A DNA stretch of 13,429 nt from UBA1732 sp045114235 (GTDB lineage Bacteria > Verrucomicrobiota > Lentisphaeria > Victivallales > UBA1829), in assembly GCA_045114235.1 (NCBI GenBank), contig JBGUKB010000088.1, positions 1 to 13,429 on the forward strand, read 5' to 3'. The position numbers were made by a program, and so were the translations under genes. Of this stretch, positions 6,111 through 13,294 are shown piece after piece (the stretch's first letter is position 1; each line of letters begins with the position of its first letter). The notes beneath the pieces are model-generated. The model saw only the letters and a list, made by a program, of their open reading frames with translations. It had not been told where the DNA came from and did not search any database.

Positions 6111-7295
6111 ATGAGTGAAGTTATCCCTAGCGTAGTCCCGGAGGACCGCTGGAAGAAGGATTTGAACCACGACGACCTGACGCGTTACAGCCGCCAGCTC
6201 ATCCTTTCCGAAATCGGTATCGAGGGACAACAGAAGATCAAGGGGGCGAAGGTCCTGATCGTCGGGACAGGCGGTCTCGGCGCACCGCTCGCGCTCTACC
6301 TGGCCGCGGCGGGCGTCGGCACGATCGGACTCGTGGATTTCGACAACGTGGACGTCTCGAACCTCCACCGTCAGATCATCCACGGCACGCGCGACGTGGA
6401 CCGTCCGAAGGTCGCCTCCGCACGCGACCGCATCCGCGCCCTGAACCCGCTGGTGAACGTGGTCACCTACAACGAACCGCTCTCCAGCGAAAACGCGCTG
6501 GACATCATCCGCGAATACGACGTGGTGGCGGACGGCACGGACAACTATCCGACCCGCTACCTGGTGAACGACGCCTGCGTCCTGCTCGGCAAACCGAACG
6601 TGTACGGCTCGGTGTTCCAGTTCGAGGGACAGGTCAGCGTATTCTACGCGAAGCACGGTCCGTGCTACCGCTGCCTGTACCGCGAACCGCCGCCGCCCGG
6701 ACTGGTCCCCTCCTGCGCGGAGGGTGGCGTCCTCGGCGTCCTGCCGGGCGTGATCGGCATGCTTCAGGCCACCGAAGTCATCAAGCTGCTGGTCGGCGGA
6801 GGCGAAACGCTGGCCGGGCGTCTGCTGCTCTACGACGCGTGGAAGATGAAGTTCCGCGAGCTCAAGCTGGAAAGCGATCCGGACTGCCCGATCTGCGGCA
6901 AGCACCCGACCATCACGAAGCTCATCGACTACGAGCAGTTCTGCAACATCCGCACGAAGCAGGACGAAACCCCGGTGGAATCCATTTCCGCCACGGAGCT
7001 GAAACGCCGTTTCGACGCGAACGAACCGGTCCAGGTGATCGACCTCCGCGAGCCGCACGAACGCGCCTACTTCAAGTTCCCGAACGCGAAGGTGATCCCC
7101 CTCGGGCAGGTCGTCCGCCGCATGGACGAGCTCGATCCCGCGATCGACGCCGTGTTCGTCTGCAAGATCGGCCAGCGCAGCATCCTGGCGATCCGCAATC
7201 TGCGCGACGCGGGCTACACGGGCAAGGCGATGAACCTCCTGGACGGCGTCCAGGGCTGGATCAACGAGGTCGATCCGACCGCAAAACAAATCTGA
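6111..7295 (+). CDS. moeZ: MoeZ-type E1 adenylyltransferase fused to rhodanese
   Basis: A 394-residue two-domain enzyme that adenylates a ubiquitin-like sulfur carrier and then sulfurates it to a thiocarboxylate. The N-terminal ThiF/MoeB domain (about 20-280) has the nucleotide loop GTGGLGAP (52-59), RYSRQLIL, NLHRQI, DGTDNYPTRY, a zinc site of two Cys-x2-Cys pairs (185/188 and 259/262) and a possible transthiolation Cys202 (PSCAEGG). The C-terminal rhodanese (about 290-390) keeps its active-site Cys351 in CKIGQRS, so persulfide transfer should work. The ATG follows cysO by 3 nt. With CysM, JAMM and CysO next door, the partner is CysO by context. The persulfide donor could be the desulfurase two genes on or thiosulfate; this is inference. 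MOCS3-like activity on molybdopterin synthase cannot be excluded. Confidence 0.95.
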   Translation: MSEVIPSVVPEDRWKKDLNHDDLTRYSRQLILSEIGIEGQQKIKGAKVLIVGTGGLGAPLALYLAAAGVGTIGLVDFDNVDVSNLHRQIIHGTRDVDRPKVASARDRIRALNPLVNVVTYNEPLSSENALDIIREYDVVADGTDNYPTRYLVNDACVLLGKPNVYGSVFQFEGQVSVFYAKHGPCYRCLYREPPPPGLVPSCAEGGVLGVLPGVIGMLQATEVIKLLVGGGETLAGRLLLYDAWKMKFRELKLESDPDCPICGKHPTITKLIDYEQFCNIRTKQDETPVESISATELKRRFDANEPVQVIDLREPHERAYFKFPNAKVIPLGQVVRRMDELDPAIDAVFVCKIGQRSILAIRNLRDAGYTGKAMNLLDGVQGWINEVDPTAKQI

Positions 7296-7296
7296 C

Positions 7297-7313
7297 TTGC
7301 CTTCCATAGGCAA
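7297..7313 (+). other. Small hairpin between moeZ and the encapsulin gene
   Basis: TTGCC (7297-7301) and GGCAA (7309-7313) can pair across a 7-nt loop just after the moeZ stop codon. No T run follows, so it is not a terminator. It may mark an mRNA processing or stability point ahead of the shell gene, which must be made in large excess over its neighbours; this is inference from position only. Confidence 0.3.
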
Positions 7314-7336
7314 TTCAAGCAATAAAAACACTCTAT

Positions 7337-7342
7337 AGGAGG
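7337..7342 (+). promoter_or_regulatory. Strong ribosome binding site of the encapsulin gene
   Basis: AGGAGG is a perfect Shine-Dalgarno core placed 7 nt before the ATG at 7350, in an A-rich, unstructured stretch. It is the strongest and best-spaced site in the operon, in keeping with the high copy number needed for a shell of 60 or more subunits. Confidence 0.8.
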
Positions 7343-7349
7343 CAAAAAC

Positions 7350-8300
7350 ATGTCTGAAGAAGCCAAGATCAACGCTTTGGGTAAAGCCGCCGCTTACCAG
7401 TTGGCGGACGTCACCAAAACAAAACCCCAGTTCGGTCTGCTCACCCCGAAATGGCTCACCCGGTTCCTTGAGTTCAAGGGCCTTGACGCCGGCATCTATC
7501 GCGTGAACCGCGTGAAGGAAGGCGACACCCCGCTGGAAGTGCTGTGCAGCTCCAAGCCGAAGAGCGACATCATCCCCCAGGGATTCGTCGACTACGAGGC
7601 CAAGCCGCGCGAGTACATCCTGAACTCGATCTCCACCATCATCAACGTCAAGACGCAGGTGGCGGACGTCTTCAGCTCCCCCTACGACCAGACCAAGGAA
7701 CAGCTCGCGCTCGCCGTGGAGAGCCTTCGCGAACGCCAGGAAAGCCAGCTCATCAACAACGACGACTACGGCCTGCTGAAGAACGTGGCGGATTCCCAGC
7801 GCATCCAGCCGCGCAACGGCGCGCCCACGCCCGACGACCTGGACGAACTCATCTCCAAAGTGTGGAAAGAGCCGTCCTTCTTCCTCGCGCATCCCCGCGC
7901 CATCGCGGCGTTCGAGCGTGAATGCACCCGTCGCGGCGTGCCCCCGGTGACCGCCAACATCAACGGCGGCAACTTCATCCTCTGGCGCGGCATCCCGCTG
8001 ATCCCGACCGACAAACTGCTGGTCGACGGCCTGAAGAACCCGAAGTCCCAGAGCGGCAAGACGAACATCCTGCTCATCCGTACCGGCGAAGCCAAGCGCG
8101 GCGTGATCGGCCTCTACCAGACCGGTCTGCAGGGCGAACACTCCCGCGGTCTCTCCATCCGGTTCCGCGGCATCGACGACAAGGGCAACGCGTCCTATCT
8201 GCTGTCGCTGTACTGCTCGGCCGCGATCCTGGCCGACGACGCCATCGCCGTGCTCGAAGACGTGGAGGTGGGTGAATATTATGACTACGACAAAGCCTGA
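7350..8300 (+). CDS. Family 2A encapsulin nanocompartment shell protein
   Basis: A 316-residue HK97-fold shell protein of family 2A encapsulins (SrpI of Synechococcus elongatus and mycobacterial 35-kDa antigen/MMP-I are members). Diagnostic parts are an N-terminal arm with LGKAAAYQLADVTKTKPQFG, the YILNSISTIINVKT segment (90-102), FFLAHPRAIAAFERECTRRG (177-196), and the NGGNFILWRGIPLIPTDKL block (205-223) conserved in the family. Length is normal, and there is no inserted cyclic-nucleotide-binding domain, which rules out family 2B. The next gene, overlapping by 20 bp, is a cysteine desulfurase with a long disordered N-terminus, the standard cargo. Known members store elemental sulfur made by that cargo. 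Unlike family 1 there is no phage neighbourhood. Shell size and pore chemistry cannot be read from the sequence. Confidence 0.93.
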   Translation: MSEEAKINALGKAAAYQLADVTKTKPQFGLLTPKWLTRFLEFKGLDAGIYRVNRVKEGDTPLEVLCSSKPKSDIIPQGFVDYEAKPREYILNSISTIINVKTQVADVFSSPYDQTKEQLALAVESLRERQESQLINNDDYGLLKNVADSQRIQPRNGAPTPDDLDELISKVWKEPSFFLAHPRAIAAFERECTRRGVPPVTANINGGNFILWRGIPLIPTDKLLVDGLKNPKSQSGKTNILLIRTGEAKRGVIGLYQTGLQGEHSRGLSIRFRGIDDKGNASYLLSLYCSAAILADDAIAVLEDVEVGEYYDYDKA

Positions 8301-9870
8301 TTCCAACCCGGCAACGGCGGGCCTGCCTACCGAAGCCGAGTTGCTGAAGTGGGCGGTGGAGCTGTGCAGCGACGAGCTGGCGACTGACGCCAGTGCCGCC
8401 GCTGTCCCGGCTGCCTCGGCGGCTGGCGCGGCTTCCGCTTCCTCCGGCACGGACTGGGACCAGATCGCGGCGGACGTGCTTCGTGCCGAATCCGCCGTCG
8501 GGAACGTGCCCCTGCCGTCCACCGGAGTGCCCACCGCGCCCTCCGCCGGTGTGTATTCGCCGACCTTGGTCGACGCCGCGAAAGCGGACGACCCCGTGCC
8601 GGGCGAAGCCACTGCACAGGCGAAGCAGCAGATCCCGCACACCACGCACGCCTCGGTCGGAGCGATTCCCGTGGACCAGATCCGCGCGGATTTCCCGATC
8701 CTGCAGGAACGCCTGAGCAATGGTCGGCAACTGGTCTGGTTCGACAACGGAGCGACCACGCAGCGCCTGAAACAGGTCATCGACCGCATCTCGCACTACT
8801 ATCTGCACGAAAATTCCAACGTGCACCGCGGCGCACATGAACTCGCCGCCCGTTCGACCGACGCCTACGAGAATGCGCGTTCGACCGTGGCGAAGTTCCT
8901 CGGCGCACGCAACGCGCGGGACATCGTGTTCGTCCGCGGCACCACCGAGGGCATCAACCTGGTCGCGCAGAGCTATGTGCGGCCGTTGCTGAAGCCCGGT
9001 GACGAGATCATCGTCTCCCTGCTGGAACACCACGCGAACATCGTGCCCTGGCAGATGATCGCGGCGGCGACCGGCGCGAAGATTCGGGTCATCCCGGTCG
9101 ACCAGAGCGGCCAGCTCATCATTTCCGAGTACACCAAACTCTTCAACGAGCATACGAAATTCGTGTCCGTCGCGCATGTCTCGAACGTGCTCGGCACGGT
9201 CACGCCCGTCGCGGAACTCGTCGCCATCGCACACGCGCACGGCGTCCGCATCCTGATCGACGGCGCGCAATCCGTGGCGCATCTGCCGGTGAACGTGACG
9301 GCGCTGGACCCGGATTTCTACGTATTCTCCGCGCACAAGGTGTTCGGTCCGAACGGCATCGGCGCGGTCTACGGCAAGACGGACGCGCTGAGAGAGGCGC
9401 AGCCCTATCAGGGCGGCGGCAACATGATCGCCGACGTCACGTTCGAACGCACCATCTATCAGGGCGCGCCGAACAAATTCGAGGCAGGCACCGGCAGCAT
9501 CGCAGACGCGGTCGGCATGGGCGCCGCGCTCGAATACATGATGCAGATCGGTATGGCGAACGTGGCGGCGTACGAACATGAGCTGACGCAGTACGGCATG
9601 GCGCGTCTGGCCGAGGTCCCCGGACTTCACCTGATCGGCACCACGCGGGACAAATCCGGCGTGCTGTCGTTCGTGCTGGACAACCACGACATCGCATCCG
9701 TCGGGAAGTACCTGGACAGCCAGGGCATCGCCGTTCGCGCGGGTCATCATTGCGCCCAGCCGATCCTCCGGAGTTACGGCCTGGAGGGCACGGTGCGCCC
9801 GGTCCTCGCGTTCTACAACACGCCGGAAGAGATCGATCTCTTGGTGGCGGCGCTGAAGCGTCTGAACTGA
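8281..9870 (+). CDS. SufS-type cysteine desulfurase with N-terminal encapsulation domain
   Basis: A 529-residue PLP enzyme that removes sulfur from cysteine as an enzyme-bound persulfide, giving alanine. The catalytic part (about 127-529) shows PVDQIRADFPIL, FDNGATTQ, NVHRGAHEL, LEHHANIVPW, IDGAQSVAH, the PLP lysine Lys353 (FSAHKVFGP) and the sulfur-accepting Cys491 (RAGHHCAQP). Before it lies a roughly 125-residue extension absent from ordinary SufS: a helix-like LPTEAELLKWAVELCSDEL (15-33), a second short helix TDWDQIAADVLRAE (57-70) and Ala/Pro/Ser-rich linkers. This fits the disordered cargo-loading domain of family 2A encapsulin desulfurases. The ATG at 8281 overlaps the shell gene by 20 nt, with GGAGG 12 nt upstream; a GTG at 8272 would add three residues but is too near that site. 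No sufBCD or sufE/U gene is nearby. Confidence 0.94.
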   Translation: MTTTKPDSNPATAGLPTEAELLKWAVELCSDELATDASAAAVPAASAAGAASASSGTDWDQIAADVLRAESAVGNVPLPSTGVPTAPSAGVYSPTLVDAAKADDPVPGEATAQAKQQIPHTTHASVGAIPVDQIRADFPILQERLSNGRQLVWFDNGATTQRLKQVIDRISHYYLHENSNVHRGAHELAARSTDAYENARSTVAKFLGARNARDIVFVRGTTEGINLVAQSYVRPLLKPGDEIIVSLLEHHANIVPWQMIAAATGAKIRVIPVDQSGQLIISEYTKLFNEHTKFVSVAHVSNVLGTVTPVAELVAIAHAHGVRILIDGAQSVAHLPVNVTALDPDFYVFSAHKVFGPNGIGAVYGKTDALREAQPYQGGGNMIADVTFERTIYQGAPNKFEAGTGSIADAVGMGAALEYMMQIGMANVAAYEHELTQYGMARLAEVPGLHLIGTTRDKSGVLSFVLDNHDIASVGKYLDSQGIAVRAGHHCAQPILRSYGLEGTVRPVLAFYNTPEEIDLLVAALKRLN

Positions 9871-9889
9871 CCGCGGAGAGGGAGCGACA

Positions 9890-10825
9890 ATGAGTCACAA
9901 ACTGGACGATGTACTGGAAGCGGTTCTGGAAAGCTATGCCCGGCATCCGCATATCGGCAAGATCGGGGAGACGCAGTTTCCGAAGCGTCACCTGATCCTG
10001 GCCGTGCTGAGGAAGCTGCAGTATGTCATCTTTCCGGGCTTCTTCGACCAGAAGGAGCTCAGGAACGACAACATACGCTTCTACACCGGCCAGCTGCTCG
10101 AAGAGATCAGCGAGGTGCTGACGGCGCAGATTGCCAAGACGCTGCGGTTGTTCACCGAGGCATACTGCGATGCGCCGGACGACGTGGTGCAGAAACGTGC
10201 CGAGGAGATCGTGGACGCATTTCTGTCCGCGATCCCGAAGATCCGCGAATACCTCGCCACGGACATCGAGGCCGCGTTCGAGGGCGATCCCGCCGCGTTC
10301 AGCCGCGACGAGGTGATTTCCTCGTATCCCGGCATCTATGCCACGATGGTGAACCGGATCGCGCATGAGCTGTACACGCTCGGCGTGCCGCTCATCCCGC
10401 GCATCATGACCGAACACGCCCACAGCGTCACGGGGATCGACATCCATCCGGGCGCGAAGATCGGGAAGTATTTCTTCATCGACCACGGCACGGGCATCGT
10501 GATCGGTGAGACCGCGGAGATCGGCGAACACGCCAAGATCTACCAGGGCGTCACGCTCGGCGCGCTCTCCACGCGCGGCGGCCAGCAGCTGAAGGGCACG
10601 AAACGCCATCCGACCATTGAGGACGATGTGACGATCTATTCGGGCGCGTCCATCCTCGGCGGCGAGACCGTGATCAGCGAGGGCGTCGTGATTGGCGGCA
10701 ACGCGTTTGTCACCAAATCGGTTCCCGAACAGACCCGCGTGAGCGCCAAGATGCCGGAACTTCAGTTCAAACGCCATGAGTCCGTGGAGTTCCAGAACGG
10801 AGAGTTCCTGAACTACGAGATTTGA
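9890..10825 (+). CDS. cysE: Serine O-acetyltransferase, EpsC type
   Basis: A 311-residue acetyltransferase making O-acetylserine from serine and acetyl-CoA, the first committed step to cysteine. An alpha-helical N-terminal half precedes a left-handed beta-helix with hexapeptide repeats (about 180-285). Key blocks are GIDIHPGAKIG with catalytic Asp184, FIDHGTGIVIGE with catalytic His199, and LGALSTRG. The longer helical N-terminus is typical of the EpsC group. The chain ends LNYEI; a C-terminal isoleucine is what docks into the active site of CysK in the cysteine synthase complex, so it could bind the CysK at the window start. It is the last gene of the operon, 19 nt after the desulfurase, with GGAGAGGGAG upstream. 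Serine acetyltransferase is a common neighbour of family 2A encapsulins. Confidence 0.94.
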   Translation: MSHKLDDVLEAVLESYARHPHIGKIGETQFPKRHLILAVLRKLQYVIFPGFFDQKELRNDNIRFYTGQLLEEISEVLTAQIAKTLRLFTEAYCDAPDDVVQKRAEEIVDAFLSAIPKIREYLATDIEAAFEGDPAAFSRDEVISSYPGIYATMVNRIAHELYTLGVPLIPRIMTEHAHSVTGIDIHPGAKIGKYFFIDHGTGIVIGETAEIGEHAKIYQGVTLGALSTRGGQQLKGTKRHPTIEDDVTIYSGASILGGETVISEGVVIGGNAFVTKSVPEQTRVSAKMPELQFKRHESVEFQNGEFLNYEI

Positions 10826-10828
10826 AAC

Positions 10829-10850
10829 TGTTTCTCCTGACAGGGAAACA
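10829..10850 (+). other. Hairpin just after the cysE stop codon
   Basis: TGTTTCTC (10829-10836) and GGGAAACA (10843-10850) can pair over 8 bp, with one G-T wobble, around the loop CTGACA. It starts 4 nt after the stop codon and 19 nt before the true terminator. No T run follows. It may protect the mRNA 3' end; that is inference. Confidence 0.35.
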
Positions 10851-10868
10851 AAACAGTGCAGAAAAAAT

Positions 10869-10909
10869 GAAGCGTGGCCGCCGGAAAAGGTGACCACGCT
10901 TCCATTTTG
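10869..10909. terminator. Bidirectional intrinsic terminator between convergent operons
   Basis: GAAGCGTGG (10869-10877) pairs perfectly with CCACGCTTC (10894-10902). After one C-A mismatch the stem continues with CGCC-GGTG around the loop GGAAAA. It is followed on the + strand by ATTTT and preceded by six A (10862-10867), which serve as the T run for the - strand. It ends the cysM-to-cysE operon and the convergent patB gene at 10930. Confidence 0.88.
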
Positions 10910-10929
10910 TATCGTTGGGAAAGGTGAGC

Positions 10930-12099
10930 TTATTTCAATGCGTTTTCAAGCTGGGTAAGCGCCTGTTGCAAGGTCGCACGCGGGACCGCGATGTTGAACC
11001 GCTGGAACCCTGCGCCGCCCGCGCCGAAGATGGGCCCGCTGTCGAGCCAGAGTCTGGCACGGTCGATGATGAAGCGGTCAAGTTCGGACGCGCTGAGATT
11101 GAGCTTGGCGAAGTTCACCCAGGGGAGATAGGTCCCTTCCGGCTCGACCAGCTGGAGTTGAGGCAGCCGCGTGTTGATCGTTTCGCGCAGGAAGGCGACG
11201 TTTTCGTACAGGTAGGCGACCAGCTGGTCCACCCAATCCGCGCCGGACTGGTAGGCCGTCTGGCAGGCGACCAGCCCCATGATATTCGACTGGCTGTAGC
11301 CCTCGGCGTCGAGTTCCCGCTGGAATGCCTTGCGCACCTTCGCGTCCGCGATGAAGATGTTCGCGATGTGCAGCGCCGCCAGGTTGAACGTCTTGCTCGG
11401 GGCCGTACAGACTGCGCAATGCTGCGCGACCTCATCGGAGAGCGACGCGAACACGATGTGCTTGTTGCCGGGATACACGAAGTCCTCATGGATTTCGTCC
11501 GCTACCACGAACACGCCGTGGCGCAGGCAGATTTCGGCCATGCGCTCGAGTTCAGCGCGCGTCCACACGCGTCCGACCGGATTGTGCGGACTGCACAGCA
11601 CAAAGAGTTTCACGCCGTTCTCGACGATCTTGCGCTCGAAGTCCTCGAAGTCGATGGAATATTTCTGTCCGTCGAAACGCAGTTCGTTCACGACAAGCTT
11701 GCGGTCGTTGTCGCGGATGCCCTCGCGGAAGCAGTAGTACACGGGCTCCTGGATTAGAACCGCGTCTCCTGGCTGCGTAAGGCTGCGGATCAGTGTGCAG
11801 ATCGCGAACACGACGCCCGGCGTGCGCACCGACGTAAGCGGATCGACCGTCCAGCCGTGACGCGTCCCGAACCAGTTCGCGAGCGCGTCGAAATATGTCT
11901 CGTCGGGGTCGGAATACCCGAAAATGCCGTGCGCGGCTTTCGCGGCGAGCGCGTCCCGCACGCATTGCGGCGTCTGAAAATCCATGTCCGCCACCCACAT
12001 CGGCAGCAGGCCGTCCGGCTTGCCGCGCTGTTTGGCGAAGTCGTATTTGAGGCTGTTCGTGTGCTCGCGCGGGATGATCTTGTCGAAATCGTATTTCAT
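10930..12099 (-). CDS. patB: PatB/MalY-type cystathionine beta-lyase
   Basis: A 389-residue fold-type I PLP enzyme of the MalY/PatB group, which splits cystathionine to homocysteine, pyruvate and ammonia, and often also degrades cysteine to sulfide. Signatures are LLPMWVADMDFQTP (31-44), FGYSDPDETYF, RTPGVVFAI, CSPHNPVGRVWT (169-180), VVADEIHEDFVYP with the PLP-binding Asp201, and the PLP lysine Lys236 in TAPSKTFNLA. Length is normal for the family. The ATG overlaps the stop of the upstream gene as ATGA, so the two are translationally coupled. Paired with a cystathionine gamma-synthase-like enzyme, methionine transsulfuration is the simplest role. Since the opposite operon is built around cysteine, a cysteine desulfhydrase role supplying sulfide is an alternative. 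Confidence 0.93.
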   Translation of the reverse strand: MKYDFDKIIPREHTNSLKYDFAKQRGKPDGLLPMWVADMDFQTPQCVRDALAAKAAHGIFGYSDPDETYFDALANWFGTRHGWTVDPLTSVRTPGVVFAICTLIRSLTQPGDAVLIQEPVYYCFREGIRDNDRKLVVNELRFDGQKYSIDFEDFERKIVENGVKLFVLCSPHNPVGRVWTRAELERMAEICLRHGVFVVADEIHEDFVYPGNKHIVFASLSDEVAQHCAVCTAPSKTFNLAALHIANIFIADAKVRKAFQRELDAEGYSQSNIMGLVACQTAYQSGADWVDQLVAYLYENVAFLRETINTRLPQLQLVEPEGTYLPWVNFAKLNLSASELDRFIIDRARLWLDSGPIFGAGGAGFQRFNIAVPRATLQQALTQLENALK

Positions 12100-13256
12100 G
12101 CCGGTTCCTCCTCCGTTTTCTTTTCGAGCGCCACCCGAAGGTCTTCGATGAGGTCGTCGGCGTTTTCGATGCCGACAGAGATCCGCAGGAAACGGTCGTT
12201 GATGCCGCGTTTGAGGCGTTCCTCCTCCGGTACGTCGGCGTGCGTCTGGAGCATGGGATAGGTGATGAGGCTGTCCACCCCGCCGAGGCTCTCCGCATAC
12301 TGGAAAAGCCGGACTTCCTTCAGGATCTTCCGGGCGGTTTCGGGGCTGTCCACTTCCATCGACAGCATGCCGCCGAACCCGGAACACTGGCGCTTGGTCA
12401 CCTCGTAGCCGGGGTGATCGGGGAAGCCGATGTAATAGACTTTTTTGACTTCGGGACGTTCCCGCAGCCAGTAGGCGATCTTCTCCGCGTTCGCGGCCTG
12501 TTTTTCGAGGCGCACGGACAGCGTCTTGATGCCGCGTTCGAGCAGGAAACAGTCGAACGGAGCCAAACATGCGCCGATCGTCTTCGCGCAGTAACGCATC
12601 TTCTCCGCGAGCTCCGGGGTCTTCACGACCACGAACCCCGCCAGCGTGTCGTTGTGCCCGCCGAGATATTTGGTGCCGCTGTGGACCACGATGTCCGCGC
12701 CCAGCTCCAGCGGACGCTGGAAGAGCGGCGAGAGGAACGTATTGTCGACGATCAGCAGAGCCCCGACCGAATGTGCGATCTCCGCCACGGCAGCGATGTC
12801 CGTGACCTGCATGGTCGGATTGCTCGGAGTTTCCAGGTAGACCGCCTTCGTGTCCGGACGAAGTTTCTTCCGCACGTTTTCCGGGTCGGTCGTGTCCGTG
12901 AAGTCGAACAGCAGCCCTGCCGAGACCGCGTTGTGTCGGAACAGCCGCAGCGTGCCGCCGTAGAGGTCGTCCCCGGAGATGATGTGCCCGGAGGATTCGA
13001 AGATGTTCATCAGCGCCGTCTCGGCCGCCATGCCGCTTGAAAACGCGATGGCGTCGAACCCGCCTTCGAGCTCGGCGATCCTGGCTTCCAGGGCGGCACG
13101 GGTGGGATTCTGCATCCGCGAGTAGCTGTACTCGGATTCCTTGTCGATCCCCTCGTGCACGAATGTCGCCGACTGGAAGATCGGCGTGGAGATCGCCCCG
13201 AAAGCCGACTTCGTACATCGGGCGGAACGCACGCACATGGTATCTTTCTTATACAT
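12096..13256 (-). CDS. metB: Cystathionine gamma-synthase/gamma-lyase family enzyme
   Basis: A 386-residue PLP enzyme of the Cys/Met metabolism family. It shows GAISTPIFQSATF (20-32), YSRMQNPT, FSSGMAAE, DDLYGGT, LETPSNP, DNTFLSP (171-177), the PLP lysine Lys196 in HSGTKYLGGHND, and the QYAESLGGVDSL-type substrate loop with the following SLITYP. Members include cystathionine gamma-synthase, cystathionine gamma-lyase, O-acetylhomoserine sulfhydrylase and methionine gamma-lyase, which short motifs do not separate. The downstream cystathionine beta-lyase favours gamma-synthase (cysteine plus acylhomoserine to cystathionine). The ATG at 13254-13256 has AGGAG 10 nt upstream; another in-frame ATG six codons later is less well placed. 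The N-terminus has two extra cysteines (Cys8, Cys14). It leads the - strand operon. Confidence 0.88.
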   Translation of the reverse strand: MYKKDTMCVRSARCTKSAFGAISTPIFQSATFVHEGIDKESEYSYSRMQNPTRAALEARIAELEGGFDAIAFSSGMAAETALMNIFESSGHIISGDDLYGGTLRLFRHNAVSAGLLFDFTDTTDPENVRKKLRPDTKAVYLETPSNPTMQVTDIAAVAEIAHSVGALLIVDNTFLSPLFQRPLELGADIVVHSGTKYLGGHNDTLAGFVVVKTPELAEKMRYCAKTIGACLAPFDCFLLERGIKTLSVRLEKQAANAEKIAYWLRERPEVKKVYYIGFPDHPGYEVTKRQCSGFGGMLSMEVDSPETARKILKEVRLFQYAESLGGVDSLITYPMLQTHADVPEEERLKRGINDRFLRISVGIENADDLIEDLRVALEKKTEEEPA

Positions 13257-13294
13257 ATCTGTTCTGCTCCTTTCGGGAAAAACATCGCGCAGGC

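Noticed and set aside
5829..7295. Thiamine (ThiS-ThiF) or molybdopterin (MoaD-MoeB) function for the carrier and E1
   Set aside because: No thiG, thiH, moaE or other cofactor genes are adjacent, whereas CysM and JAMM genes are immediately upstream, which fits the cysteine route better. It is not strictly excluded.
7350..8300. Prophage capsid or family 2B encapsulin
   Set aside because: The HK97-type shell has no portal, terminase, protease or tail genes around it and no inserted cyclic-nucleotide-binding domain. The overlapping desulfurase identifies it as family 2A.
5394..8789. Very long open frame (1131 codons) on the - strand
   Set aside because: It is opposite six well-supported genes, and its translation is low-complexity Arg/Val/Asp/His-rich sequence with no recognisable domain. 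It is the usual antisense open frame of GC-rich coding DNA.
8074..9750. Long - strand open frame opposite the desulfurase
   Set aside because: It mirrors the codon structure of the encapsulin and SufS genes and shows no family motif; there is no ribosome site or independent evidence.
12100..13236. N-terminal extension that would fuse patB to a 379-residue upstream segment
   Set aside because: The frame stays open through metB by chance. The upstream translation is out-of-frame Arg-rich sequence, while the PatB family start MKYDFDKIIPR at 12099 has the expected context and the ATGA overlap.
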